A stretch of 64,000 nucleotides of DNA from assembly GCF_900115345.1 (NCBI RefSeq), contig NZ_FOWC01000004.1, forward strand, positions 496,001 through 560,000, read 5' to 3'. The position numbers were made by a program, and so were the translations under genes. Shown here in pieces: positions 1-8,844 of the stretch. Source of the DNA: Amycolatopsis rubida (lineage in GTDB: Bacteria > Actinomycetota > Actinomycetes > Mycobacteriales > Pseudonocardiaceae). Numbering within the stretch: position 1 is the stretch's first letter; every line of letters starts with the position of its first letter. Below the pieces are notes generated by a model, which did no database searches, was not told the origin of the DNA, and worked only from the letters and a program-made list of their open reading frames with translations.

Positions 1-711
1 CACGACCACGTAGATCACCGCCGCGACGAGAGTGCCGCCGACAACGGACAGCGGGATGTCGCGTCCCGGCCGCTTCATCTCCCCGCCGATGTCGGCGATG
101 AGGAAGGCACCGGTGGTGGCGAAGGTGAGCATGGCCGCCGCGTTGAGCAAGCCGCCGATGCCGTGCGGGGTCAGGTTCCCGAACTCGCTCCACCGCACCT
201 GCCCGGCACCCGCGATCCCGTACAGCAGGAAGGCGGCGAGCATGACGACCGCGAGCACGATGCCGACGCGGCTGGAGAACGTCGCGCCCGCCAGGTTCGT
301 CAGGAAGAACACCGTGATCAGAGCGATTGCCAGCGGCCGGACCGGAACGCCCGGCACGAGCGCGCTGACGTAGTTCGCCCCGGCCAGCGCCATCAGGCTG
401 AGCTGGATGACCGACACGGCGGACAGCCACATCGACGCGAATCCGGCGGCAGGCGAGACCAGCCGCGCGGCATAGGTGTAGCGGCCGCCGGTGACCGGCA
501 TCGCGCTGCCGAGCGACGCGATCGGCAGCGAATAGACGATCACCGCGAGCGCTGCGATGGCGAAGGCGATCGGCGCGCCGGCCCCGGTCAGCGCGATGGC
601 GGTGCCCATCAACGCGACGACCCCGCCGCCGACTACCTGATGGAACGAAACTCCGACGGCTTGGAAAAGGGAGATGCTTCGCTTGAGGTTCGCGTCTGCT
701 TCGGTCGGCAT
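1..711 (-). CDS. APC-family amino acid permease (3' end outside window)
   Basis: Membrane transporter, expected to move an amino acid or related amine across the cytoplasmic membrane. The reading frame is open from an ATG at 711 to the window edge, giving 237 residues. It starts MPTEADANLKRSISLFQAVG and shows the helix-1 pattern GVSFHQVVGGGVVALMG typical of the amino acid-polyamine-organocation superfamily, followed by at least five more hydrophobic segments and a GGxYTYAAR stretch between helices 2 and 3. A GTG nine bases upstream (720) is an alternative start. It is divergent from kynureninase, so a tryptophan or kynurenine-pathway substrate is a reasonable guess, but nothing in the sequence fixes the substrate. 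Confidence 0.85.
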   Translation of the reverse strand, partial: MPTEADANLKRSISLFQAVGVSFHQVVGGGVVALMGTAIALTGAGAPIAFAIAALAVIVYSLPIASLGSAMPVTGGRYTYAARLVSPAAGFASMWLSAVSVIQLSLMALAGANYVSALVPGVPVRPLAIALITVFFLTNLAGATFSSRVGIVLAVVMLAAFLLYGIAGAGQVRWSEFGNLTPHGIGGLLNAAAMLTFATTGAFLIADIGGEMKRPGRDIPLSVVGGTLVAAVIYVVV

Positions 712-772
712 CCTGATCACTGCCTTCTGCTGGCCGTTGTCGATCGGCACAGCGTGACCCAATCCGCGACGC

Positions 773-820
773 TTCGGAAATACCGAATGCCCGCCCTGGC
801 ATAGCCGTTCGGGAATACCG
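773..820. promoter_or_regulatory. Direct-repeat operator candidate between permease and kynU
   Basis: Two copies of TTCGG(A/G)AATACCG lie at 773-785 and 808-820, 35 bases apart. The first is a perfect dyad, TTCGG-aaata-CCGAA (773-787). A second inverted repeat, TGCCCGCCC (788-796) with GGGCGGGCA (831-839), brackets the second copy. The position in the divergent permease/kynU spacer suggests binding of a dimeric regulator that is not encoded in the window. Confidence 0.4.
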
Positions 821-930
821 CGGGATAGCCGGGCGGGCATGGGAGCGAGCGAATCAGGCATTGGACGGGCATGACGCCCGGCAAGAACGATGAGAAGCCC
901 GCGTTCCTTCTCCGACCTTGTGGAGTTCCC

Positions 931-2229
931 ATGACCGTGGCCCTCGCCGAAGCGGCCGCCCGCGATCTCGACGCCCAGGACCCGTTGCCGACGTTGCGGG
1001 CGCGGTTCCACCTCCCGCCCGCGACCGGCGGCGGCTACCCCGAGGCGGCCTACTTCGCCGGGAACTCCCTCGGCCTGCAGCCGGCCGCGACCCGCGCCGC
1101 GCTGGACGCGGAACTCGCCGACTGGGCCCGGCTGGGCGTGGAAGGCCACGTCGCAGCAGCGCGTCCGTGGGTCTCCTACCACCAGCAGCTACGCGATCCG
1201 GCCGCCCGGCTCGTCGGCGCGCGCCCGGCCGAGGTCGTGCTGATGAACTCGCTGACGGTCAACCTGCACCTGATGATGGTCAGCTTCTACCGGCCGACCC
1301 CGCGACGGCAGGCGATCGTCATCGAGGACACCGCGTTCCCGTCCGACAGCTACGCGGTGCGCAGCCAGGTCGCGTTCCACGGCTACGACCCGGACGAAGC
1401 CGTCATCCGGCTTTCGCCCCGTCCCGGGGAATCGACGTTGCGCAGCGAGGACATCGCCAGCTGGCTTGCCGAACACGGGCATCGGGTCGCGCTCGTCCTG
1501 CTGGGCGGAGTCAATTACTACAGCGGGGAACTGCTCGACATCCCGGCGATCACCCGCGCCGGGCAGGCCGCCGGAGCGATCGTGGGGTGGGATCTCGCGC
1601 ACGCGGCGGGCAATGTGCCGCTGCGGCTGCACGACTGGGGCGTCGACTGGGCTGCTTGGTGCACCTACAAATATCTCAACAGCGGGCCGGGCGCGATCGC
1701 GGGCGCGTTCGTGCACGAGCGGCATCTCGCGGACCGTTCGCTGCCGAAGCTGGCAGGCTGGTGGAGCACCGACCCGGACGTGCGGTTCCGGATGCGGCCG
1801 ACGGTGACCCCGGTCGACACCGCCGACTCGTGGCAGCTGTCGAACCCGCCGATCCTCGCGATGGCCCCGGTGCGAGCCTCGCTGGAGATGTTCGACGCGG
1901 TGGGCATGGACGCCTTGCGCGCCAAGAGCATCCGGCTGACCGCGTACCTGGAAACGCTGCTCGGCGAGATCTGCGCGGAAGGTCCGATGGAGGTGCTCAC
2001 GCCGCGCGACCCGGACCGTCGGGGCGCACAGCTTTCCGTCCGCCTGCACGGTATGGCCGCCGACGAGGTCAGCGCCGCGTTGCGGACCCGGCACGGCGTT
2101 GTCGCGGACGCACGCCGCCCGGACGTCATCCGCCTCGCGCCGGTGCCGATGTACTCCACCTTCCACGACTGCTGGCGCGCGGCGACCGCACTGGCGGAGG
2201 TCGCTAGCGGTTCTTGCGCCGGATCTTGA
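931..2229 (+). CDS. kynU: Kynureninase
   Basis: PLP enzyme of tryptophan catabolism that cleaves L-kynurenine (or 3-hydroxykynurenine) to anthranilate (or 3-hydroxyanthranilate) plus alanine. The 432-residue length fits the family. Visible signatures are YFAGNSLGLQP near the N-terminus, VGWDLAHAAGN with the PLP-contacting Asp, and CTYKYLNSGPG, whose Lys (about residue 247) should form the Schiff base. The ATG at 931 was chosen over an upstream ATG at 871 because GGAG lies 5-6 bases before it and the family fold starts there. It is divergent from an amino-acid permease. Its last 26 bases overlap the convergent DUF6204 gene. Confidence 0.93.
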   Translation: MTVALAEAAARDLDAQDPLPTLRARFHLPPATGGGYPEAAYFAGNSLGLQPAATRAALDAELADWARLGVEGHVAAARPWVSYHQQLRDPAARLVGARPAEVVLMNSLTVNLHLMMVSFYRPTPRRQAIVIEDTAFPSDSYAVRSQVAFHGYDPDEAVIRLSPRPGESTLRSEDIASWLAEHGHRVALVLLGGVNYYSGELLDIPAITRAGQAAGAIVGWDLAHAAGNVPLRLHDWGVDWAAWCTYKYLNSGPGAIAGAFVHERHLADRSLPKLAGWWSTDPDVRFRMRPTVTPVDTADSWQLSNPPILAMAPVRASLEMFDAVGMDALRAKSIRLTAYLETLLGEICAEGPMEVLTPRDPDRRGAQLSVRLHGMAADEVSAALRTRHGVVADARRPDVIRLAPVPMYSTFHDCWRAATALAEVASGSCAGS

Positions 2230-2500
2230 TCGTCCGCAGGTCGGTGACCGCGTAGTTCAGGTCCCGGTACGGCAGGCCATGCGCGGCCAACGCGGCGGTC
2301 GCGCCGTCTTTGGCCGCGCGTTCGTCGTCGTCCGGACCGGCCGGGACCTGGCAGCGGAAGGTGAACGCCGTCGCGTTGACGTCGTGGGTGAAGGTGCCTT
2401 CCTCGGTGAAGGCGACGTCGGTCTCGGCCTCCAGCAAAGCACGGGCGGCCTCGTCGAGAGCGTCGAATTTGCCGCGGATGATCACGCGGAACGCGTCCAT
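2204..2500 (-). CDS. DUF6204-family small protein
   Basis: A 98-residue soluble protein starting MDAFRVIIRGKFDALDEAAR and ending KIRRKNR. It alternates short beta strands and helices (FRVIIRGKF, AFTFRCQVPAG, RDLNYAVTDL), as in the DUF6204 family, which has no assigned function. The ATG at 2500 sits one base after the stop of the upstream TetR gene and is preceded by GGAAGGACA, so the two are very likely co-transcribed and coupled. An in-frame ATG at 2524 would lie inside the TetR gene and is less likely. The regulator-plus-DUF arrangement suggests that the TetR controls this gene. Confidence 0.75.
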   Translation of the reverse strand: MDAFRVIIRGKFDALDEAARALLEAETDVAFTEEGTFTHDVNATAFTFRCQVPAGPDDDERAAKDGATAALAAHGLPYRDLNYAVTDLRTIKIRRKNR

Positions 2501-2501
2501 G

Positions 2502-3137
2502 TCAAGTGTCCTTCCGGATCGCATAAGTCAGTACTTGCTCGCCGAGCAGGCCTTCCACCGCGTCGAGGAGCGTCAGTGCCGCCTCCGCGATGTCGTCCGG
2601 TCGCTCGCCGGCGACGGTGCGTTTGCCGATCTCGCCGTACAGCAGGTTGTGCACCCACCCGATCTGCGCGGCGACCAGCCCGGGCACCGGATCTCCCCGC
2701 GCCGCGCCGGTTTCCGCGGCCAGCAGGTCGGCGAGTTCGGCGACCATCTGCTCGCCGAGATCCCGCAGCCGGGCGGCGAGCGTGGGCGCGGCCAGCATCA
2801 TCGGCAGCACCCGGCCGAACCCCGGACTGAGCCCGATCGTCCGCGAGCGCCGCTGGATCTCGCCGCGCAGGTGGTCCAGCACCGCGCGCGCCGCGGACAC
2901 TCCCGGCCCGCGCGCCTGCACGATCCCGGCCAGCCGTCCCGCCGACGCCTCCGACGGCGGCAGCACCAGGTCTTCCTTGACGCGGAAGTGGTTGTAGACG
3001 GTGTTGACCGCGACGTCGGCGGCCTCGGCCACCTCGGCGATCGTCACCGCCTCGAATCCGCGGTCGACGAACATCCGCAGCGCGGTTTCCGCGATGCGCT
3101 GCACCGTCTCCTGCTTCTTCCGTTCTCGAAGTCCCAC
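2502..3137 (-). CDS. TetR/AcrR-family transcriptional regulator
   Basis: DNA-binding repressor of 211 residues. The N-terminal helix-turn-helix is clear: TVQRIAETALRMFVDRGFEAVTIAEVAEAADVAVNTVYNHF, split over residues about 10-50, and is followed by a helical ligand domain with no recognisable specificity. The GTG at 3137 (VGLRERKKQET) was chosen because the conserved domain begins there and the longer reading frame upstream has shadow-like composition. No good Shine-Dalgarno is visible. It is coupled to the DUF6204 gene downstream. A short dyad, GCAG-A-CTGC, lies about 15 bases upstream and could be an autoregulatory site. Confidence 0.85.
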   Translation of the reverse strand: MGLRERKKQETVQRIAETALRMFVDRGFEAVTIAEVAEAADVAVNTVYNHFRVKEDLVLPPSEASAGRLAGIVQARGPGVSAARAVLDHLRGEIQRRSRTIGLSPGFGRVLPMMLAAPTLAARLRDLGEQMVAELADLLAAETGAARGDPVPGLVAAQIGWVHNLLYGEIGKRTVAGERPDDIAEAALTLLDAVEGLLGEQVLTYAIRKDT

Positions 3138-3534
3138 GCCGGATAGTGAAGCAGACTGCAAACTTGGTGTCGACTCTATTTTTTCCCAGCCTCGGGACAT
3201 CGCATCTGAGGAGAAGCGCGCCGTGCTGCTTCGCGAGGGGGCGACCTGTGGCGCGGATCCGGCCCCCGAACTGTCCGCTGCGCACACCGAAATCCTCCGT
3301 GAGACGGTCGCCGACGAGGATGTCGCGCGGACAAATCCGCGGGCCGGAACACCGAGGTCGCGCGCTGCGCCATCGGACGCCCGGCCGCGTGGACGTCCCG
3401 ACAGCCCCGGCCACCGACTCGAAGCCTGCACCCCGTGCGACGCCGCTTCCCGGGACGCACTGCGGCTGCTCGCTTCGCGCTAACCGCCGCCGAAACCGCC
3501 CTGCCCGCAGCACCTGGTATGGCATCATCCGCCG
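3138..3534. other. Intergenic, no gene supported
   Basis: About 400 bases between the divergent TetR and KAP genes. Reading frames here lack recognisable domains and look like GC-rich shadows. A T-rich stretch (3176-3184) and the GCAG-A-CTGC dyad near the TetR start are the only notable signals. Confidence 0.5.
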
Positions 3535-5796
3535 GTGACCGGAGAGCGAAGCGACCCACATTCCATCGAGGAGGAGGACCTCGATGATTTCGACTCCTGG
3601 ACCGCCCAAGCCGCGCTGGCCTCCTTGATCGACGAAACGCTCAGCTCGCCCGAAGTCACCCGGCTGCTCGCGCGCGAATCGCTGCGCACCGAAGTCGTCC
3701 GCGAGGAACTGTTCGCGAACGAGACGCTGCTCGCGAAGATCCGGACGCTGCAGGATCAGGTCATGGCCGAAGGCGACCGCGGGTTCCGGCCGCGAAACCG
3801 GGCGGTGTCGCCAGGCGAGGTGATCTGGCTGCTCGTCGCGGTGCTGCTCGGGCTCTGCTACCTCAGCCTGATGAGCGCCGCGTGGACCCAGCTTCCGCTG
3901 TTCTTCCGGGTTTTCGCCGGAATGATGATGCCGTGCGTCCTGTTCGCCACCGGCGCGCTCGCGGTCCGCAAGGTCGCCGCGCTGCACGAGTGGATCAATC
4001 CGGACTCCATGCAGTTCCACGAGGAGCAATTCGGCCTTGGACCGCGGCGTTCGTTCGCCGCGCGCGAGATCGTGCTGCCCGAGGTCCGCGACGTCATTTC
4101 CGCGCACCGGCGGCTGCATTTCGGCACGACGCTGGTTTTCGACCAGCAACACGACCTCGGCGAGGAGGACAGCAGCCGGATCGTGCCGACCGCAGCGGCG
4201 AAACGGATCCGGCGTGTCCTCGAACGCGCGGGGTCCGGCGCGGTGGCGCTCGGCGGGCAACGCGGGTCCGGCAAAACCACCGCGATCCGTTCCCTGCAGC
4301 GAGGTCTGCTGCACGGCAGCGAAAACCCCGCGCCACTGGTCGTCGTCGCCTCCGCCCCGGCCACCTACGACGCCCGCGATTTCGTGCTGCACCTGCACAA
4401 ACTGCTGTGCCAAGCCGTCCTCGCCCGGATCCGGCGGGCACTGGGCCCGGAACTCGGCTGGCGCTGGTGGGCCCGCCGGTTCTGGCGCGGGTCGGCCGGC
4501 CTCGTCCTCTCGGCCGCGTTCGGCTGGGCGATCGGCGGCCTGCTGTGGAACGGAGAATTCACGCAGTTCCCCGCCGAACTGTGGCAGACCATCACCGCAG
4601 CGCGCTTCCCGGACTTGCTAGGTCCATTGTGGACTAATCAACCGGTGGGCAACCGGATCGCCCTGGCCGTGGTCGCCGTCCTCGCGCTTCGCTGGGCATG
4701 GAAACTCCTCGCGACCGCGACCGGCGCAGTACTCCTCTTCCTGCGACGGAAGTCGTCCGCCGGACCGCGCGCTCTCGAAGCCGAAGCACGACGCCAGTTG
4801 CTGCGGATCCAGTACCTCCTGACCTACACCACCGGCTGGTCGGGCAAGCTCGCCGTCCCGGCCGGCGGCGAACTGGGCCGCACCCGCACCACGCAACGGG
4901 CCGAACAGCAGCTGACGCATCCGGAGGTCGTCGACGAGTTCCGCGCGTTCGCCCAGCTGACCGCCGAGTCCTTGCGCGAGGACGGAATCACCGACCGGGT
5001 CGTGGTCGCCATCGACGAACTGGACAAGATCGGCGAGCAGGACAAAGCCCAGCAGCTGGTGAACGACATCAAGGGCATCTTCGGCGTGCCCGGCTGCCTG
5101 TACTTCGTGGCGGTGTCCGACGACGCGGTGCTCAGCTTCGAGCAACGCGGACTGGCCGTGCGCGACGCGTTCGACAGCGCGTTTTCCGAGGTGGTGCGCC
5201 TGGAATCGTTCACGCTGGACGAAAGCAGGCTGTGGATCGCGCAGCGGCTGCCCGGCGTACCGGAGCAGTTCTGCTACCTCGGCCACTGCCTCTCCGGCGG
5301 CCTGCCGCGCGACCTGCGCCGCACGACGATCGACATGGTGGACGTGACGATCGAACACTACGAGCCGTCGCTGTCGACGGTCACCGGCATCCTGGTCCGC
5401 GCCGACCTGACCGCCAAGGCGAGCGGCTTCACCGGACAAGCCCGCGGACTCGCGCAAACGCCGGAGCTGACCGAACTGTGGCCGAAACTGCTCCGCATCC
5501 CCGACACCCGCGAAGCCGTGGAGCTCGCCGAACTCGCCGCCGAACTGCACGAAGGCGCGACCCCCGACCTCGCCGGCGCGGTCAACCGAGTGCGGCTGCA
5601 CAGCAGCGCGTTCGTTCTCTTCTGCGCCACGGTCCTGGACGTGTTCACCGACGCGCTCACCCAATCCCGCCTCACGCCGAGCCTGCACGAACTAGCCGTC
5701 GCCCGACGGCGGCTCGCACTGGACCCGCACCTCGCGTGGGCCGCTTTGAACGACTTCCGCAAGGCACACGACCTGCCGTTGCCCGGGCGGGCATAG
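3535..5796 (+). CDS. Membrane-anchored KAP-family P-loop NTPase
   Basis: A 753-residue predicted inner-membrane ATPase. An acidic N-terminal region is followed by two transmembrane helices (about residues 85-135). A Walker A motif, GGQRGSGKTTAI, lies near residue 240. Two or three further hydrophobic segments (about 318-405) are inserted within the nucleotide-binding domain, and a Walker B, VVVAIDELDKIG, lies near residue 490. Membrane helices inserted in the P-loop domain are the hallmark of the KAP family. Family roles vary: eukaryotic members act as signalling scaffolds and some bacterial members occur in defence or phage contexts. It stands alone here. The GTG start has no clear Shine-Dalgarno, so the true start could be slightly downstream. 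Confidence 0.8.
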   Translation: MTGERSDPHSIEEEDLDDFDSWTAQAALASLIDETLSSPEVTRLLARESLRTEVVREELFANETLLAKIRTLQDQVMAEGDRGFRPRNRAVSPGEVIWLLVAVLLGLCYLSLMSAAWTQLPLFFRVFAGMMMPCVLFATGALAVRKVAALHEWINPDSMQFHEEQFGLGPRRSFAAREIVLPEVRDVISAHRRLHFGTTLVFDQQHDLGEEDSSRIVPTAAAKRIRRVLERAGSGAVALGGQRGSGKTTAIRSLQRGLLHGSENPAPLVVVASAPATYDARDFVLHLHKLLCQAVLARIRRALGPELGWRWWARRFWRGSAGLVLSAAFGWAIGGLLWNGEFTQFPAELWQTITAARFPDLLGPLWTNQPVGNRIALAVVAVLALRWAWKLLATATGAVLLFLRRKSSAGPRALEAEARRQLLRIQYLLTYTTGWSGKLAVPAGGELGRTRTTQRAEQQLTHPEVVDEFRAFAQLTAESLREDGITDRVVVAIDELDKIGEQDKAQQLVNDIKGIFGVPGCLYFVAVSDDAVLSFEQRGLAVRDAFDSAFSEVVRLESFTLDESRLWIAQRLPGVPEQFCYLGHCLSGGLPRDLRRTTIDMVDVTIEHYEPSLSTVTGILVRADLTAKASGFTGQARGLAQTPELTELWPKLLRIPDTREAVELAELAAELHEGATPDLAGAVNRVRLHSSAFVLFCATVLDVFTDALTQSRLTPSLHELAVARRRLALDPHLAWAALNDFRKAHDLPLPGRA

Positions 5797-5803
5797 CCGA
5801 CGA

Positions 5804-6925
5804 TCAGCGGAAGAGGCGGAAGAACCCGCGTATCTGCTGGATCAGTGACTCCGGCTGCTCCAGCGCGGCGAAGTGGCCGCCTCGTGGCAGTTCCTCGAAC
5901 CAGCGCAGGTCGGTGAACCGCAGTTCGGCCTCCCGCCGCGATGGGCGCGTTATGTCCCGTGGGTACACCGACAGTCCGCACGGCGCGGTGACTTTGTCCC
6001 GGAAGCGGGCGAAGCTCTCCCAGTACAGGCGTGCCGACGACGTGGCCGACGCGGTGAACCAATAGACCGAGATCTCGTCGAGGATCTTCTGCCGCGGCAA
6101 CGCGTCCTCGGGGCGGCCGTCGTTGTCCGTCCAGGCCCAGAACTTCTCGGCGATCCAGGCGGCCTGACCCGCCGGAGAGTCGGTGAGGCCGTAGCCGAGG
6201 GTCTGCGGCCGGGTCGCCTGGAGCGCCGAGTACCCCCGGCCGGTGCGCTGGAATTCCTTCTCTGCTTCGAGGTTTGCCAGCTCCGCGGGCGTCGGGTCGT
6301 CGAAGGTGCCCGCCGCCACGGACCCCAGGTTCAGGTGGACGCCGGCGACCCGCTCGGGCGCCACCTCGCCCAGCGCGCCGGACACCGCCGAACCCCAGTC
6401 ACCGCCCTGCGCGCCATACCGTTCGTAACCCAGTGAAACCATCAACGTGTCCCAGGCGCGCGCGATTCTTGTGACGCCCCACCCGGTTGCCGACGGCTTG
6501 TCGCTCCAGCCGTACCCGGGCAACGACGGCGCGACCACGTGGAACGCGTCCGCCGGATCCCCGCCGTGCGCGCGCGGATCGGTCAGCGGGCCGAGGACAT
6601 CCAGGAACTCCAGTACCGAACCCGGCCATCCGTGCGTGAGCACGAGCGGGAACGCGTCCGGCTCCGGCGAGCGGACGTGCAGGAAGTGAATGCCCAGCCC
6701 GTCGATCGTGTCGCGGTACTGCGGGAAGGCGTTCAGCCGCTCGGCGAATCCGAAGTCGTAGTCCTCGGCCCAGCTGCGGCACAGCTCCCGCGCGTAAGCC
6801 AGCGGCACTCCCTGCGACCAGTCGTCGACCGGCTCGGGCTCGGGCCACCGCGTCCGGCGCAATCGTTCGCGCAGGTCCGCGATCTCGGCTTCGGCGATGC
6901 TGACCTCGAATGGCTCAGCAACCAC
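5804..6925 (-). CDS. Epoxide hydrolase (EHN-domain alpha/beta hydrolase)
   Basis: A 373-residue cytosolic hydrolase predicted to open epoxides to diols. It begins with the EHN (epoxide hydrolase N-terminal) segment, IADLRERLRRTRWPEP. The alpha/beta fold follows, with oxyanion-hole motif HGWPGS (about residue 95), nucleophile Asp in GGDWGS (about residue 176) and catalytic His in GGHFAALE near the C-terminus. Length and motif order match the microsomal-type family. The GTG start at 6925 is preceded by AAAGGAG. Its end lies 8 bases from the convergent KAP gene. No operon partner is apparent. Confidence 0.9.
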   Translation of the reverse strand: MVAEPFEVSIAEAEIADLRERLRRTRWPEPEPVDDWSQGVPLAYARELCRSWAEDYDFGFAERLNAFPQYRDTIDGLGIHFLHVRSPEPDAFPLVLTHGWPGSVLEFLDVLGPLTDPRAHGGDPADAFHVVAPSLPGYGWSDKPSATGWGVTRIARAWDTLMVSLGYERYGAQGGDWGSAVSGALGEVAPERVAGVHLNLGSVAAGTFDDPTPAELANLEAEKEFQRTGRGYSALQATRPQTLGYGLTDSPAGQAAWIAEKFWAWTDNDGRPEDALPRQKILDEISVYWFTASATSSARLYWESFARFRDKVTAPCGLSVYPRDITRPSRREAELRFTDLRWFEELPRGGHFAALEQPESLIQQIRGFFRLFR

Positions 6926-7210
6926 GGCAGGCTCCTTTCCTCGGCACCGGCGTTACCGGATCAGTTGCAGGTCGGCACCAGAGTGCCGGGGCGGACTGAG
7001 GACGACTGCCGGTGGGCCAAGGCGACTTCCGGACACCGGCCGCTGCCCGGCACACCTGGCCGCGACCACGCTCAGCGCATTGGTCTCCGTGATCGCCCCT
7101 CGGTCCGGCTCATCTCGGCGTACGCGCCGGGCTGAACTGCCGAGCCGCTTTCGTTGGCCTGTCGCGCAACGGCTCGAAGCACACCAGGCCAGCATCGCAG
7201 CCCGGGTGCC
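6926..7210. other. Intergenic, no gene supported
   Basis: About 285 bases upstream of the epoxide hydrolase and downstream of the glutathionyl-hydroquinone reductase. Both genes read on the minus strand. No coding frame with recognisable content was found. Confidence 0.4.
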
Positions 7211-7254
7211 TCGTGAGTGTTCCTGCCGGTTAGAACCGGCAGGAACACTCACGA
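7211..7254. terminator. Perfect 21-bp hairpin at the 3' end of the reductase gene
   Basis: A 21-base arm beginning TCGTGAGTGTTCC and its exact complement ending GGAACACTCACGA, separated by a 2-base AG loop. There is no T-run. It overlaps the stop codon of the reductase gene. The outer arms (TCGTGAG/CTCACGA) and core (CCGGTT-NN-AACCGG) recur in the hairpin at 41916-41960. Confidence 0.75.
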
Positions 7255-8238
7255 CTCCAGCGCAGGCACCCGCTCCCCCGCCGGCGGCGGCCCAGGCGGC
7301 GTCCCGTCCCCGAACGGCCTTCCGCCCAGCTCCTCCCGCCCGTGCGACGTCAGCCACCCCGCCAAGTCCGGCCCCAGCGGCACGATCCCGGTCGGGTTCA
7401 CATTCCGGTGCACCACGTAGTAGTGCTCCTTGATCTGCCCGAAATCGATGGTGTCCCCGAAACCGGGCGTCTGGAACAGATCCCGCGCGTACGCCCACAG
7501 CACCGGCATCTCCGTGAGCTTCTGCCGGTTGCACTTGAAATGCCCGTGGTACACCGCGTCGAAGCGGACCAGCGTCGTGAACAGCCGCACGTCCGCCTCG
7601 GTGATCGTGTCGCCCACCAGGTACCGCTGCCCGGCCAGCCGCTCGGACAGCCAGTCCAGCCGGGAGAACAACGCGCGGTACGCCTCTTCGTAAGCCTCCT
7701 GCGAAGTGGCGAAACCCGCTTTGTACACCCCGTTGTTCACCTCCCGGAAGACCTTCTCCGCGACGTCCTCGATCTCGTCGCGCAGCCGTTCCGGGTACAG
7801 CTCGGGCGCGCCGTCGCGGTGGTAGGCGCCCCATTCCAGCGACAGGTCGACGGTGATCTGCTTGAAGTCGTTGGTCACCACCTGTCCACTGGGGACATCC
7901 ACAATAGACGGAACGGTGATCCCGCGCGGATAGTCCGGATACCGCGCGAAAAACGCCTCCTGCAGCCGTTCGATGCCGAGCACCGGGTCACGGCCACCGG
8001 GGTCGAGGTCGAAGGTCCAGCTGCGCTCGTCGTGCGTCGGGCCGCACAGGCCCATCGACAGCACCTCTTCGAGGCCGAGCAACCTGCGCACGATCGACGC
8101 GCGGTTCGCCCACGGGCACGCGCGCGCGATCACCAGGCGGTAGCGGCCGGGTTCGACCGGCCAGCCGTCGCGGCCGTCGACGGTGATGCGGTCGGAGATG
8201 TAGTTCGTGTCGCGCTTGAACTCACCCTGGTCGGGCAT
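7249..8238 (-). CDS. yqjG: Glutathionyl-hydroquinone reductase (Xi-class GST family)
   Basis: A 329-residue cytosolic thiol transferase related to E. coli YqjG and yeast Ecm4, which reductively remove glutathione from quinol conjugates. The thioredoxin-like N-terminal half carries the catalytic CPWANR motif (about residue 45), and NDFKQI and ITEADVRLF are visible in the helical C-terminal half. Actinomycetes use mycothiol rather than glutathione, so the physiological thiol is uncertain. The ATG at 8238 is preceded by AAAGGG, and the much longer frame upstream only shadows the MarR gene. It lies 20 bases downstream of the marR-type gene, so co-transcription is likely. The stop codon lies inside a hairpin. 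Confidence 0.88.
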   Translation of the reverse strand: MPDQGEFKRDTNYISDRITVDGRDGWPVEPGRYRLVIARACPWANRASIVRRLLGLEEVLSMGLCGPTHDERSWTFDLDPGGRDPVLGIERLQEAFFARYPDYPRGITVPSIVDVPSGQVVTNDFKQITVDLSLEWGAYHRDGAPELYPERLRDEIEDVAEKVFREVNNGVYKAGFATSQEAYEEAYRALFSRLDWLSERLAGQRYLVGDTITEADVRLFTTLVRFDAVYHGHFKCNRQKLTEMPVLWAYARDLFQTPGFGDTIDFGQIKEHYYVVHRNVNPTGIVPLGPDLAGWLTSHGREELGGRPFGDGTPPGPPPAGERVPALES

Positions 8239-8258
8239 CGGAACCCTTTCTTCGGGAG

Positions 8259-8747
8259 TCAGGTCTGATCGTCCGGGCAGGCCGGACAGTCCGGCGGCTC
8301 CAGCGCGGCGGCCAGCCGGGCGAGGATCGGGCCCGCGGCGCGGACCTCCTCGGGCGAGAGGTGGTCGAACAGGAACGACCGCACGCGTTCGAGATGCCCC
8401 GGGTACGCGGCGGCGAGCTTCGCCCGCCCCAGTTCGGTGAGCGTCGCGTGTGCGGCCCGGCGGTCCTGCGGGCATTTCACCTTCCGGACCAGTCCGCGGC
8501 GCACCATGGCCTCCACGACCCGGCTGATCCGGCTCAGCGACAGCGCCGTGGACTCCGCCAGATCGGTGAGCCGCAGCCTGCCTTCGGGCGCTTCCGAGAG
8601 CGACACGAGCACGGTGTAGTCCGTCAGCGAGACGCCGTTGTCGTGCGCGAACTGGTCGTCGAGAGCCCGCGGCAGGACCGTGACGACCCGCATCAGCGGA
8701 CGCCACACTGCCTCTTCTTCACTGGTCAGCGGGGTTCTGGTCACCAC
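8259..8747 (-). CDS. MarR-family transcriptional regulator
   Basis: A 162-residue winged-helix repressor. The core reads LTDYTVLVSLSEAPEGRLRLTDLAE, then SLSRISRVVEAMVRRGLVRK and the beta wing CPQDRRAAHATLTELG, the classic MarR pattern. The start is one of two adjacent GTG codons at 8747/8744. It is divergent from yceI and upstream of the reductase on the same strand. MarR proteins often respond to phenols or quinones, which would match a hydroquinone reductase partner. Two dyads in the 98-base divergent spacer are candidate binding sites. Confidence 0.9.
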   Translation of the reverse strand: MVTRTPLTSEEEAVWRPLMRVVTVLPRALDDQFAHDNGVSLTDYTVLVSLSEAPEGRLRLTDLAESTALSLSRISRVVEAMVRRGLVRKVKCPQDRRAAHATLTELGRAKLAAAYPGHLERVRSFLFDHLSPEEVRAAGPILARLAAALEPPDCPACPDDQT

Positions 8748-8769
8748 AGAAGAGGAGTATATCCGACAC

Positions 8770-8822
8770 TTGCTCGCGCAATCAGTTATTGTGGGCTACA
8801 GTGCTAGTTGAACACTCAACCA
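8770..8822. promoter_or_regulatory. Candidate MarR operators in the marR/yceI spacer
   Basis: Two dyads: TTGC-tcgc-GCAA (8770-8781) and GTTGA-acac-TCAAC (8807-8820), the latter 24 bases before the yceI start. Dyads of this size in a divergent spacer are usual for MarR dimers. Assignment to this MarR is inferred from position. Confidence 0.5.
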
Positions 8823-8844
8823 AGGACCCGAAGGAACTGAACTC

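Noticed and set aside
2482..4413. A 643-residue minus-strand frame spanning the KAP and TetR genes
   Set aside because: Its sequence is Arg/Gln-rich antisense without domains, whereas both overlapped genes have clear motifs.
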